The notes under the pieces: model-generated
Seen by the model: only the letters and a program-made list of their open reading frames with translations
Told to the model about the DNA's origin: nothing
The model's database searches: none
Assembly (NCBI RefSeq): GCF_000226115.1
Contig: NC_016461.1
Coordinates: 1,178,001-1,242,000 of the forward strand
DNA from: Thermothielavioides terrestris NRRL 8126
Taxonomy: Eukaryota; Ascomycota; Sordariomycetes; Sordariales; Chaetomiaceae
Reading direction: 5' to 3'
Length of the DNA stretch: 64,000 bases
Position numbers and translations under genes: made by a program
Part shown: positions 46,029 to 58,003 of the stretch, one piece after another
How positions within the stretch are numbered: position 1 is the stretch's first letter
How the letters are laid out: each line of letters begins with the position of its first letter

Positions 46029-49000
46029 TACCTATATAGCTCCTAGGTGTTCTCTTTTAATAGGTAGTTCTTCCACTTGATAAGGAAATACCTATTGAGA
46101 GGTGGCCCTATATAATTAAGAATAGCTTCGACCTCCCAATGCTACTTCTATACAACGACCTATATACGATTATAGTATATAAACGCTTCTTATAAGTTGC
46201 TATTGAATAGTTTGAGCATTATAACAAAGAAAATAGGGTGGAACTTAAATGTAGGTAGGAGATCTAAACGATATACCATCTTCTTACTGCCTATATTAGC
46301 GATGATTTTGAATAGCCTAAGATACTTATCTACGAGTTTACTACTTAGGCGCCGCTAGCGAATATACCTTAAATCAACCTAAACCTATTGGCTAACTCTA
46401 AAGGTTATAGGCGTATACTTACGGTTATACCACTTCGTATAACCTTCGTTAGCTTATACTAGGGCCTTGTAGATTCTTTCCCAATCCTTAGCAAGCTTCC
46501 TAGTACACTCCTCTATAGTAGGAACGTTGCTCGAGCTATTCGTAAATAGGTCTGCTAGATCGTATAGATAGTAGCTATAAAGGAGGTATACTAGGGTCAC
46601 CTTCGTAGCTGAATATACTAAGGTGTTATAAGTATATTCGGCTAGAGCCAACTTCTACGCCTAGTTATACTACTCCTACGTATAGTAAATGTACAAGTAA
46701 TACTCTAACGCCTAATTCTGCCTCTCTGTCTAGCCGTTAGTCTAAGGATAGTATATAGTACTTAGCTTTTATATAATATCTAAGAGGTTATAAAGTATAC
46801 GCTAAAACCCATTTATAAACAAGCTCCTATAGTCGGAAATAATGGTCTATAGCAAGCTAAAGGGTCAATAGATATAATCGAAGAAGAGGTAGGCAAAGGC
46901 GCTAGCCTAGAGCTACTTATACATTGTAATATAGAGGGTATACTTAGTAAACTTGTCGACGATAACGAGGATAGCGTTGTAGGGTTTATATATATAGGGG
47001 TCGATAGAGGTAGGTAGGCTAGTAACGAAGTCGACTATAATATCCTACTATAGGCGTTTAGGAACCGGCAACGCTATAAGCTCGCTATAAGGGCAGTAGG
47101 TTCTCGCTTTTATATAGCTATATATAACGTATTCCACTATATATTGATCGATCTCCCTACGTATATCTAGCCAATAGTAGTAGCGCATTAGGCGCTTATA
47201 AGTCTTCCTAATGCTACTATAGCCACCTATTATAGCGTTGTAGTAGTATACTAAAAGCATATACTATAGGGCTATAGGTATATAGATCTTGCCGCTATAA
47301 CGTAGGATACTATCGTCTCTAAGCTTCTACTACCTATATATACAAGCTGTCTTCCAAGCGCCCTTAGTCACCTAGGGATCGACTTCCTATACCTAGATTA
47401 GTTGCTGCTTAAAAGGCTAGCCTTCGTCCTTCACTAGCTTCCTAATAGCGGTAGCGACGTATAGGCGGTGATCAGGCGTATATACACCACTAGCTAGACT
47501 ACTATAGGCCGTCTAGTCCAAGGGGGGTCGCCGCCTAGGCCCTAGGTAGCTAGGTTCCCTTATATATATTTCCTAGGCCTCTAGGGAGCTACGCTCTAGC
47601 GGCGGTTTACTAGATCTATCTAGGCTATAGGTAGCACTTCTGTCTAAGCCGTGGTTAACTAGTGGAAAAGCGTCATCTAGGCGAGGCCTTTATACTACCG
47701 CCTCTCCTTCGTCCTTAGCTATAAGCTCATAGTAACGTTTACCGCTACCTATACGCTATAAGACCTCTCGATAGCCCTCCTCGAGGCGTATATTAGACGT
47801 AATACTCTTATTAAACTCCTGTTTATATAGCTTATATATATCCTCTAACTCTCTAAGGCCTATACTAGGTCTTAGCTATATAGCTAGAGTAACAACCTTA
47901 ACCGTAGAGCGGTACCCTAGTATATAGTCCTTTCTCGTAGTAATATGCTCTTCTAGAAGCTGTAGTAGTAGGTTCTTAGCGCCCTTGTCGCTAGGGCCTT
48001 CTATTAGGTCTAGTCTTCGAGAGAGTCCGTTAGTAGGGTTCTATAGGCTAGGGCGATACTTAATAACGAAGTTAAATTCTATAAGCTTATCGCTCTAGCG
48101 TAGCTACTACGTAGAGGGCCGCTTCTTCGTCTTTATATACTCGAGGTTCAGATAGTTAGTGAAGACGATAATAGTGGTCTACGAATATAGGAGGTAATGC
48201 TACTAGGTATAAAAGGCGTTGACGAGCGTAAATAGCTCTCTATTACTAGTACTATAGTATATTTCTTTGGGGCTAAGTTTATAAGAGTAGAACGTAATAA
48301 GGTGCTACTGGCCCTTAAACAGTTAGGAGAGGACTACGCCGATAGCAAACTTCGAAGTATCTGCCTCAATGTAGGTCGGAAGGCTAGGATCGAAATAGCG
48401 TAGGATAGGCACTTCCTAGAATCTACGCTATAGCTCGTAGAACATATCGATTGTATTCTATATTATCTCAAAGGTACAATTGCCTCAAAGTAGGTTGGTC
48501 AAAGGGGTATAGATCTTTAAGTAGTTGCGAATGAACCTACGGTAGAAGCTAATGAACCTAAGGAACACCTAGATATTATAAGTACTACAAGGTAGTGGCT
48601 ACTATACAATAGCTTCAATGTACGATAGTTCTATCTTGATACCCTCTAGGGTAACAATGAACCTAAGGAATTTGACTTTATATATATAGAACTAATACTT
48701 AGGGAGGTTGATATAGAGGTCGGCTTTTTATAACTATTCTAAAACTTTATATATATACCGCTTATACTTAGCTTCGTCGTTGTTAAAGATTAGTATATCA
48801 TCTAAATATACAATATAAATAATATCAATAAGGCTAGAGAGGGTATAGTTGATATAAGTCTAGAAGGTTATAAGTACGTTAGCTAGGCCTATCGACATTA
48901 TAATAAACTTGAAGTGGCTATAACGTATACGAAAGGCGGTCTTCTACTCGTTGCCTTCGTATAGCCAGATCCGATAGTACGTATCCTTTAAATCGAGCTT

Positions 49001-49350
49001 AGTATAGATCTTTGTAGAAGATAGGCGATTGAGGATCTCGCTAATTAGAGGAATAGGAGTATAGTTCTTATAGGTAATGTGATTAAGTATACGATAGTCG
49101 ATAATAAAGTGTAATTCGCCTCCCTTCTTTAGAATAAACAGAATAGGCGTATCTACAAGACTAGTAGAAGGTTAGATCTACTACTTCTCTAGAGCCTCCG
49201 TAAGCTACTTGTATAGGGTTTCCAATTCCTTTTTACTAAGAGGGTAGATCGGCCCCTATAGCGTAGTCGTATCGTCTTCGAGATCGATATAGTGCTTAAG
49301 TGTAGTATAGCGAAGTAGGGGAGGTCAATCCGTAGTAGAGAAGAGGTCTT
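46029..49350 (-). pseudogene. Chromovirus pol remnant: reverse transcriptase, RNase H, integrase, chromodomain
   Basis: Minus-strand translation, interrupted by stops, shows RT with VYLDDILIF at about 48798-48809, an RNase H segment (DTSKFAIGVVLS, 48325-48366), integrase HHCC region (RKTYKRLMRYYYW, 47048-47260), integrase core (YNAILVIVDKFTKY near 46980, then NGQTERQN), integrase C-terminal part (46454-46651) and a chromodomain (WEVEAILNY, then YFLIKWKNYLLKENT, 46029-46140). Integrase downstream of RNase H defines Ty3/gypsy and the terminal chromodomain defines chromoviruses, where it steers integration to chromatin marks. Integrase zinc ligands are replaced by Tyr, a RIP signature. Non-functional. 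Confidence 0.9.
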
Positions 49351-49879
49351 AGTAGGCCTTATATACTTCTAGGAGCTCAGGAGTAGTAGGTTGCAAGCCA
49401 ACGGTAGACGAGTCTTCTTTAGCTAGGTCGTCTAGGTTAGCTAGGTCAAGCGGTTTAACTAGGTCGGTGACTAGTATAAGTATAGTAATAAGGAAAGTAT
49501 TATCGCTCTAATCCTACTTAGGCTCAACTTATAAGCTAAGGTAGCGCTTTAAGTTTAAGTAAGTTTAAGTCTTTTTATAGTAGTTGAAGAATAGCTTAGC
49601 TATCTCTATCTAAGTCTAGCCTAAGAGGATTATAAATAGCTCGATATCTACAACTATAAAGCATAGTAGGCAGGTCTAGGAGTATCTAAGGTGGTCGGTA
49701 ATACGAATATATAGGGGGTATACGCTATATATTAGAATAGGTATATTGCTAATAGTAGTAAATCTAAAGCATTAAATGAACTTAGTCAATTGTAAATACT
49801 TAGCTAGAAAGCTACGACTAATTATATTATAATCTAACCTAGTATCTAGCATTGCTATCGTAGACTTCCAATTCTTATC

Positions 49880-51500
49880 TAAGTGTATAAGGACAGTGCT
49901 CTCGATCTAAGACGACCTAGGCCCCCCGAGTTCCTAGGCGGCGTTAGCGCTATAGTCGTGCCTAAGCGGAGCAAGGTTTAGGTTATTCTAGGCGTTCAGG
50001 TTCAAAGGCTCTAGGCAACGAATAGCGGTATAACCTATATGCCTATAACGATAGTAGATAGCCTTAGGGCAAAATATAGAGATATAGCCAACTTCGTTGT
50101 AAGTATAGTAAACTAAGTGTAACTTAGGCGTAGTAGTAGGTGCCGTAGTAGTATCTAGGGTAGGTTGCTAGGGTATAGGCTATATAGGAGGAAGCTAGGT
50201 AGGTATAGCCGTAGGCGGAATAGGCTAAATAGGCGAGGTAGAAGGCGGGGCAGGCTAGGTAGGAGGGCGGTTCTTAGGACAGTTGGTATAGCGATAGCCC
50301 TCTCTACTATAGGTAAAGCATTGAACAGGGCGCTAGAAGGGCGTAGGCGGGACGTTAATAGGGTATAGCGGCTATAGAGCTATAGGGGCGTTGTTTAACG
50401 AGCAAGGGCGATAGCGAGAGGTACTAGCAATACGCTAACTATACTCGATATAGCGGGTAAAGCTTATAAGCTACTAGAACATAGTAGGTAATTAGGGGGA
50501 GTAGTTGAGGATAAAGCTAATCTCTAGGCGGAACTTTGGTAGAAGGGTGACTATATAGGTAGATTTATTCTACTTCGAAGGTATATTGGCGATTATACTA
50601 GTAAACCGTTCAACGAACTCTAGGATAGTCTTGTCTTTATACTATATAAAGCGTTTAAGCTCTAAGGCTATACTAAAGGTATATAAATTGGGATTAGATA
50701 GTTCGTTTTAAAGGAATATAACGAACTTGCCCTAGGTAATAGCTAAGAGACGAAAGTTAGGATTAGCCTTCTACTCTTAGATATACTTTACCTAGGCGTT
50801 CTTAGACGGGCTTTAGAGGTAGCTTACTATATATATAATGTAGTCGCTACTATTAAGCGAGTAGCCTATAAGCTAGAAGTTAGTATAGTAGTTGTATAGG
50901 AAGGCCTAAAGCGAAGAAGTATCTTTGTTACTATATATAGGGTGGTTCAAGCTAGTGGTATACTAGAGGGGAGCTCCTATAGCATTAGGAAAGATTAGCA
51001 AAGGTATAATAGGAGTACTAAACTTAGGATTAGCAATAGGCGGAGAGGCATTGATAGCAATAGATATAGCTATAGGTATAGCTATAGATATAGATATAGA
51101 TATAGTGGCTATAGGCGTAGCCTTAGGCGTAGCAATAGGCGTAGAAGTAGATATAAGAGTAGGTATAGGTATAGGCGTAGCAATAGATATAGCCGGTATA
51201 GTGGTATTAGTGGCCTAGGTAGCAAAAAGGTTGGAATTCGAAGAAGTAGCGCCCTCGGCAATATATATAAGCTAGGCATTCTAGCGTAGAAGCTACGTAT
51301 ACTAAGCTTATAATTAGAGGATAGCTTGATAGCGGTACTTAAGAGCGATCTTAGCGCTTAGACAACGCTCTTCTTTAGTAAGGTCGTACTCCTAGATAGA
51401 GAGCAAAGGGTCAATAGGCGCTATATAGGAGCTATTTAGATTAATCTAGGCGTACTAGGAGCTCTTGCCTATAGTAGTGTTAAACGTAAGTAGTATAGAG
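49880..51500 (-). pseudogene. Chromovirus gag remnant with decayed zinc knuckle
   Basis: The minus strand at 50279-50320 has C-x2-Y-x4-Y-x4-C with exactly the spacing of a CCHC nucleocapsid knuckle. The second Cys and the His are both Tyr, each explained by one RIP-type transition. The rest of the region is stop-rich and low in complexity (Ala/Ile/Pro-like repeats around 51060-51190). Extent is approximate. Confidence 0.7.
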
Positions 51501-51646
51501 AGGGTATACGAAGAGGTCAAATCGATAGAAAGTACCTAAGATTACAAGGGTATAGGGCTCTACTTAAGCGCAACGTAGGTATAGGTCTAGGCTATAGCTC
51601 GTCTCCGCTAGTTCAACTCCCTAAGGTGGGATAAGAGCGTTCAACT

Positions 51647-52240
51647 TGTTAGGAGCAGGGGCTCTTAGAAGGAAAGGGGTATACGTTGAAGTGATAGAGT
51701 ATAAGTAAGGTATAAGTAGAGTATATACTACAAGGTAGCTATAGGTAGGAGGGTTGTAGGTAGTTGCATTAAACGCTAGCCTCTCCTACTGCCTATAGGT
51801 TCTATCCTCCTTATTTCTCCTATCCTAGCCCTCGATCTTCCTCCGTATCGGCTAGCCTCTATTCCTAAGCTCGTAGATCCTTTTCTAGGCTATCCTATAG
51901 CGCTTATATAGCTCTTTAAGTACGCCTAATCCGCTCTATTGCCGACCCAATGTCTCAGTTCCCCGCACTTGCTCAGCCTAATGCCCTATACTTCGCTCAG
52001 CTCTATGCCCCTCCGATCGCTCCTCTAGGTAGCTCGCGTGATCTAGGCTACTGACGTATGCCCTAGTGGCGTATACAGATGACCTACGTAGTGCCCTGTG
52101 GTTGGCTAGGCTACGCTGGGTGCCGGATACAGGGCGAGGTGGTCGGGCCAAGGGTTGTGCTAGGTGCCGAAGCGCGTTCCGAGGGCTGTGCCGGGTGCCG
52201 AGGCGGGTCCCGCGGGTTAGGGTGGCTCCGGGGCATGACA
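51647..52240 (-). repeat. 5' LTR of the chromovirus (right copy)
   Basis: 594 bp; the plus strand starts TGTTA and ends TGACA. Its outer half (about 51950-52240) is GC-rich and near-intact, while the inner half (51647 to about 51780) has many C-to-T and G-to-A changes compared with the left copy. Confidence 0.92.
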
Positions 52241-52245
52241 CCTAG
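52241..52245 (+). repeat. Target site duplication CCTAG, right copy
   Basis: Identical to 42806-42810 and directly adjoining the right LTR. Confidence 0.9.
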
Positions 52246-53600
52246 AGGTTCTTAATGAACTACATATATATAAAGGTTAGCTCGCTCTAGCGAACTACTT
52301 AGCGAAGGTGCATTTGATATACCCTTTTAATATATTGGAATACACCTATATTTATTGGCTATATCTTATACGATGAATATAGTAGTAGGAACTCGATAAT
52401 GATATTATATATAAGATAGTATTCGTAGATATCTAACGTATAGTGCTCTAAGAAGCTATCTATTACTAATAGACGATAGATACGATCCTTAGGGCGTATA
52501 TTATTCTACTTAGATTCGACTATATTGTTAGGGCTCTAGAAGTTGTATATGCTATAGCTAAACTACTCTTTGAATATAAGCTTATATACTTAAACGATAG
52601 GATAGTATTAGAAGGAGTACCTATTGAAGTGCTAGATCTAGTCGACTATAATATTATAGTTACTAAACGTCGTTTCTAAGGCATTGAAGTATATCTCGCT
52701 ATCAAAGCTATCGACGTTCTAGTTCTCGTTTAGCTACTATTTGAAGATACTATATATAAGGATAGTATTACCAACGGTATTAGTATAGCCGATCAAGGTT
52801 ATCGACTCCCTATTATAGAAGTTAGGGAGCTTTAGCTAAGAAAATAGTATAGTAAGCAGATAGTAGACCCTTGGTATTAAGGAACAACCTCTAACCTTTT
52901 TATTCTTCTTTATCTTAATAGCTAGGATCTAGAACTTCCTATTCAATATCGCTAAGCGATAGCCTATCTCGTCGACGTTTTAACAACTAGCTACTATAAT
53001 CTTAAACCTTTTAATAACATCTTTATAGTAGTCGAAGAACTCATTTAACTTATTGATCTATTACTAAGTAGATAGTTGTATAGCCTCTACTAGCTTCCTA
53101 CTTATTATAAAGTATATAGGATAATTGAACTACCAACGCGTCTACTAAGCGTGGTTGACTAGGCCTATAGGAGGAATATAATGTACCTATAGGCAATTTA
53201 TAGCGCTCTTAATAAGATCCTAGGTAGGCAAGGATCCTAAGGTAGATAGCTACTATATATATATATTAAGGGCATTGTCTTTTATATCTATAAATATATA
53301 TAGCCGCCTAGCGATCCGACGAGTATTCAATGTCGACGAGCTAGTATTACAAAGAGCTTTAAAATACTTAGTAACCTACGATTTACTATAGCCGAACTGC
53401 TTAGCTATAATATAAAGAGAGGGCATTGTATAGCTATTAGCCTTACTGCAAAGATAGTTGGTATAATAGCGTATAAAGGTATTGTTGAGCTAGTGGATAG
53501 CGTAAACGCTAGGCGGTTTAGGTAGGTAGTTCAAAGGTCTAGGTATATTACGTTAAAACACTATAAAAAGTATTACCACTTGTAAGCTAGCTAGCGGCAA
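52246..53600 (-). pseudogene. pogo/Fot1-type transposase, N-terminal and catalytic segment (degraded)
   Basis: The stop-riddled minus-strand translation shows the DDE-superfamily (DDE_1) order: LNEFFDYYKDVIKRF, then NVDEIGYRLA (first catalytic Asp, 52959-52979; the usual NxDETG has Thr changed to Ile by a C-to-T transition), ESITLIGYTNTVGNTI, then RLLVIDSFLEHYT (second catalytic Asp, about 52455-52475) and the downstream LLLYSSYKI and NIGVFQYIKRVY, corresponding to the usual PPHSSHLLQPLD.G.F..LKR. The retroelement is inserted after this block. Non-functional. Confidence 0.85.
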
Positions 53601-53641
53601 TGGCTTTAAATTGATAGGGTTGACACGGTCGTAATCCCCTA

Positions 53642-53776
53642 TGCTAGGACGCGTTCGTATACAAAATTGGGTAGGGAGGTGTCCGTTTTTTTTTGGGGTG
53701 TCCGCCAATTTTGTGCCCCTCTCTTCTAGAGGAAGAGAGGGCTACGAAAATACCTACTTTTCCTTTGGCCCTCGGG
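53642..53776 (-). repeat. Right terminal inverted repeat of the pogo-type element
   Basis: 135 bp, reverse complement of 41273-41406 except for RIP-type transitions and one extra A in the A-run; ends CCTTTGGCCCTCGGG and is followed by TA. Confidence 0.92.
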
Positions 53777-56069
53777 TACAGTTCAATCCTTGTTTGTTTG
53801 TTAGTTTGGTTCTTGCCCCCACTTTTTAACAGGGGCCTATAGCCAACCAAACTCGGCCTTTTTGCCCACCTCTTCCTCATCACTCTCCAGAATCCAAGTT
53901 CGACTGAAGTACGTTTAATATAGATGAAGCAGTGTATTGAACGCCATTTTCCTACTTGACTAACTGCTTAGACACCGAAGGAAGCTGTATTGTATATAGA
54001 GGCGATAGTGCCCTCTGACTTCCTGTTGCGGTTGGTCTATTTCGTGCCAAGACGGCTAGGTAGGTACCTGTAATTTAGAGCCTTGTCGTGATCCACCATA
54101 AGTACCGCGCTAACGAACAAACAAGGGGTCGACTGTACAACAACATACCTCTCACGACATGACTTTGTTTGCCGGCTGGGAACTTTCTGGTTGGGGATGT
54201 CTAGTTTTCAAGTTTTTTTTTTTTTTTCTTTTCCTTTTTCTTTTTTTTTTTTTTCTTCTTCCGGCCAACTCCGAGTTACCCCTGCTTCGGATGCAATCTC
54301 TGCAAGATGGTGGCTTCCAAGGACATGGATATTCTATTCTGAGTGGAGATCTCATTTGGTATCGTGTTTCTTTGCGATGGCAAATTTTCAATTCGGTACT
54401 GGATGGAGACTTCGAGAAAAAGGAGATCAGGAGAGTTGTATCCTTCACTTCTGTCCCTCATTCATTACTCGTTCCAGCTAGGATCTTGAAGGCTTTGCCT
54501 CGAGACAAGGACATGGCCGACTGAGGATGATCCTTTACACAGCAAGCTGGTGCTCATTCTCTCGTTGTGAAATACTACCAAGCAACCAGCAAGCCATGTT
54601 CCCCACATCGCTCGTGTACACTACTGTGCATTTGTGATGGTCCTTTGAAGCAGCGCATTCCATTGTCCAAGGTGTCACAACGGGCAAAAGGACATCCTTG
54701 CCCTGCAAAGGCCAGGGGCACCCTATATACTGTGCGCGACACAAGGTTTGTCACCTCGAAACAGATCCATGCAAACGAGGTGTGAAGCAACCACCGTTTC
54801 GACCCACTGACCCATCCAGCCGGGCTTGCCGGGTGGGTCAGCTTACGCTTTTTGGAAACTGAGAACCGTCGGGCCGGATCAGTGAAATTTGCCACTGGCT
54901 TCTCTGCCTTGGGAACAATTTCAGGGGGGGAAGGTCTTGGCTTTTTCCAAGAAAATTTTGTTGGTCAAAAGACACTCCGTAAAGTTCCGTCAAAGAAAAT
55001 TATACTACTACGTTACCCCTGCGAAAAGGAAAAAGGACGGGAGGAACGGAAAGGGGGTGGGTACACCACCGGATCCTGTGTCACAACCCAATTCTCTTTG
55101 GAATAGGCGAGGTGGGAGTGACAGGGAGCGAGCTGGCGCTATGTGAGTCACTTTTCACGCCGCGCGTGCTCGCCGACCCTTGCAGGGGCGGCCAGGAGGC
55201 TGTGTGAACGTTACCACAGCAGTGCGTGAATGGGCCACGGAGTGTGCTGGCGTGAATGGCGCCGTGCGAAGCCAATCCTTCTCTCTTGCGAAAGGGGGAA
55301 AAAGTGCGGGGAAGAACAGCGATCTGCCAGGGGGTCCCCCTTCTTGGTTGTTTGGTGTGCCAATGGTCAAGCCAGATAAGCCAGGGCGGGAAGGGAATGC
55401 GAGGCGATGCGATGCGAGGCGAAGGCCATGGAAAGGGGGGCAGATGTTTGGATGAGGCTACCTGATTGGGCGTTTCTGGAGCAACCTTGTCTCCACACCA
55501 GCAGCAAACAGCCTGTTGCTCAAGGGGGCTGCGTCTGTGCAAATTGCATTGAAGCGGAAGAGAACACGTTGTGTATTTTCATCACACACACATCAATGCG
55601 CAGATCAGCTGAGGCAACGATGGGCTTCCTCTTGATTCACGGAGTGACTCCGTCCAATGGGCGGCTGGTGGCTCTCCCAGTCTGGCAGTGTCAAAACAAA
55701 GTGAACGAATGATCAAGTCAGGCAATTTCCCGCGCGCCGACGATGGAGGATGCAGTCCTTCAAATGCCGTGATTCCCCCCACCGTTTGCGACAACGGGAC
55801 GGTGCATTCATAGTGTAGTCAGCAAATTCCCGTTGAGCCAACAGAACTTGCTGCGAATTGCGGCGTTGCCACCTTATCCTTGAAGCCCGAGCTGTGCCGC
55901 TGCACAGGCTACGCTGTATCGAATCCCGTAACAACACTCCCCACCCCCCACCCTCTTGGATTCCGACCGTCCGTTAAATCGAGACGGGTCCTGGCTCCAT
56001 CAAGCGGCTATCCTGAACCTCGAGAGGTATCGTCCTGCTGCTTGCTTCTGATGATGGTAGCCGGACCCC
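53777..56069. other. Intergenic region between the transposon and the CSN12-like gene
   Basis: Base composition returns to normal right after the TA at 53777. A pyrimidine tract lies at 54213-54262. No gene could be supported; the frames at 54159-54524 (+) and 55081-55542 (-) show no family features. Confidence 0.55.
54213..54262. repeat. Poly-pyrimidine tract (T15, T14 with C interruptions)
   Basis: Two long T runs (54213-54227 and 54241-54254) separated and followed by C/T sequence. Confidence 0.85.
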
Positions 56070-58003
56070 TCATACCCCGGTACCGGGAAATGCCCCCGAC
56101 TTGCTGAGCACTACAATGCCGTGCTGGCGGGAAATGTATCCCTTCATATGGCCCTAGACGGCAAACAATCAGCCAAATGACTCATTGCCAAGGCAACAGT
56201 TTGTGCCAATCGTGTGTTGTGTGTGCCTGAAGGCGCAATTGCTGTCCCGACACCCCAGGTGCCTGACAGCAGAACATGGAATCTCAGGCATCCATCAGAT
56301 GACGACTCTTGGGTGCAGTTTCCAGCGGATGGTCGCGGGACACACACACTCGACGACTCAGAGGATCACCAGGTGCCACAGCGGGAAGAAGGACATGGCT
56401 TCCGAGCAAATGTGGCATGGAGTTCACTCACCTTATAGATCATATTGGCCAACAGGCATTCAACCTCGTCATTGTCGATCTTTTCTTGACTGCCGAGGCT
56501 GATGGCGGCTGCGAACTCGGCAACTGGCACGCGGGTGCGGCGAACGGGCTTCTCCCCTTCCTTTGCATCCTCAAAGCCACGGGCAATGAAGACCTTCCGC
56601 AACAGGTTGCGCAGCGCGATATCGCGGCCGCGTTCCAGCGTAAGGTAAATGCGTCGCTTGACGAACTCGTCCTCGCCCTCCTGAAGGGCGAGGTCAAACT
56701 TGTGGAGCTCGCCCCTCTTGATGCACCGGCAGAGCGGCAAGAAGAGCTTCTGCAGCCTTGGATAGGGCTCCAGTAGTTTCTCGGTTGGAAGGGTGTGATT
56801 CGTGATCAGATGGCAGGGGATGAGATATGTCAGAATGAGCCTGGTCCGGTGTTAGTCTGCTGCTCGCAATCACATCAATGCATGGTCGCCTCACTCCTTG
56901 TTCCGCGTAGCGGCTTTGTGGCACTGGTTCCATGCAGCGGTCAAATGCTCCTCGGCCTGGGATTGCTTAGCTTCCCAACCTCAACGGTTCGTTCGTTGTG
57001 GCGATACCTCTGCATAGTTCTCCTCCAGGAAGGCAAGCACCCCTTGGTGGTACTCGAATGTTACTTGCTGAGATTTCGGAAAGGCCGAGAATGGGGGCAT
57101 ATCAGCCCGTCCTGCACGTAGGCTATTGAGGATGTGCTTGGACAAGGACGCCGAGTTCAGCCTGAAGTATGTCTTGAGAAGGAGGTTGGCGATATAGTAG
57201 CTAGCCCACTTTCGCGACTCTTCGATTGGCGCCCTCGGGTATTGTCAGGGCGACAGACTAATCGTCAACAGGGGGAGTGTATGCTTACCTATCCATATGG
57301 CACACGTTGAAGACCCTACCCAGAACTCTCGCACAGTCTTCCAGCTTCTGGTTTTTGTTGGTCTCCGGGTCGAAATCATCTTGGAAGTTCGCTGCTGCAC
57401 CATCATCGAGAGAGCTGGCGCTGTTGCTGTTGCGCTCTGCATCTGCCTTAATGGCAAAAATGCGCAAGTGTTTACACACAACATACAGACAAGGGATCGT
57501 CCATGCCTCGAAGCCGGCGTTCTGGTATCCCCGGAGGAGGAAATTCAGCAGGTCAGTCCACGCCTCGTAGACTTTCGACCACGGCAACTCCTGTGGCTGT
57601 CGAACAAGTCAGCGTTAGACTGCTGCATTGGAGCAGTAGGGCAGCAGGGGTAGAGGAGGAGGAGATCCAAGAGAATGCTGAAACCGGCCACGTTGCCACT
57701 GACCTTGCTGTCGCCATCGCTTGTCTCCCAAGCATCCAGGATCACTCCAGTGGCCTTCCAGTACGCCGCGTACACTTCTACCCAGGCCTGAAGTTCAACC
57801 TGGTCAATCCTGTCAACGCCTGCAACACTCCCCTGGAGGCCGTGCTTGAGCGCGTTTTTGACGTTGTGAGCATTTTGGCTCTGATAGATCGTCCTTAGTT
57901 GCTCAGTCGATAACTCGGGTGATAATGTGGGTGCAAGGCGATAGCCGTCCTGTTTCCCCCAAGCCTCTGCGAATTCGTGGTAGAATGAAGGGCCAAATTC
58001 CAT
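56070..58003 (-). CDS. CSN12/Thp1-like PCI-domain protein
   Basis: Six exons: 58003-57704, 57590-57289, 57233-57008, 56956-56895, 56840-56432 and 56153-56070, giving 460 aa. Donors GTCAGT, GTAAGC, GTATCG, GTGAGG and GTGAGT; phases match at every junction. N-terminal part [15 protein letters not shown]; then [60 protein letters not shown] and [20 protein letters not shown]. The C-terminal PCI domain follows ([59 protein letters not shown]) with the ending [13 protein letters not shown]. In yeast Csn12 is found with the COP9 signalosome and also with Thp3 in transcription and splicing; the animal relative PCID2 belongs to TREX-2. The last intron is long (278 nt). The gene is divergent from the eL20 gene. 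Confidence 0.92.

Larger units (their letters stand above)
42811..52240 (-). mobile_element. Ty3/gypsy chromovirus LTR retrotransposon, RIP-degraded
   Basis: 9,430 bp bounded by two 594-bp direct repeats (42811-43404, 51647-52240) and a perfect 5-bp target duplication. On the minus strand the order is gag zinc knuckle (50279-50320), reverse transcriptase (YLDD, 48798-48809), RNase H (about 48325-48366), integrase HHCC (47048-47260), integrase core and C-terminus (46454-47040) and a chromodomain (46029-46140), which is the Ty3/gypsy chromovirus order. A polypurine tract adjoins the downstream LTR. All coding parts are interrupted by stops. It sits inside the pogo-type element, so it inserted later. 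Confidence 0.95.
41273..53776 (-). mobile_element. pogo/Fot1-type DNA transposon, RIP-degraded and split by a retrotransposon
   Basis: Ends are long terminal inverted repeats (41273-41406 and 53642-53776) flanked on both sides by TA (41271-41272 and 53777-53778), the target duplication of the Tc1/mariner/pogo superfamily. Without the nested retroelement and one copy of its target duplication it is about 3,069 bp. The interior is much more AT-rich than the flanks, with many TA dinucleotides, as after RIP. A transposase on the minus strand can still be traced (see the two pseudogene segments). The insertion lies in intergenic DNA between the BTB and CSN12-like genes; the flanks read ...AACATG|TA and TA|CAGTTC. 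Confidence 0.9.

Noticed and set aside
51978..52241. 87-codon minus-strand frame at the right edge of the retroelement.
   Set aside because: It lies wholly in the GC-rich outer half of the LTR and is explained by low mutation there, not by coding.
41500..53600. Centromere or AT-rich isochore instead of transposon decay.
   Set aside because: Terminal repeats, target duplications and residual transposase and pol motifs explain the whole block, and composition returns to normal exactly at the TA boundaries.
54159..54524. 121-codon plus-strand frame next to the transposon.
   Set aside because: Its hydrophobic run is just the translated poly-pyrimidine tract; no conserved sequence follows.
55880..55950. 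tRNA-like TCGAATCCCG string near 55916.
   Set aside because: No cloverleaf arms or acceptor pairing could be found around it.
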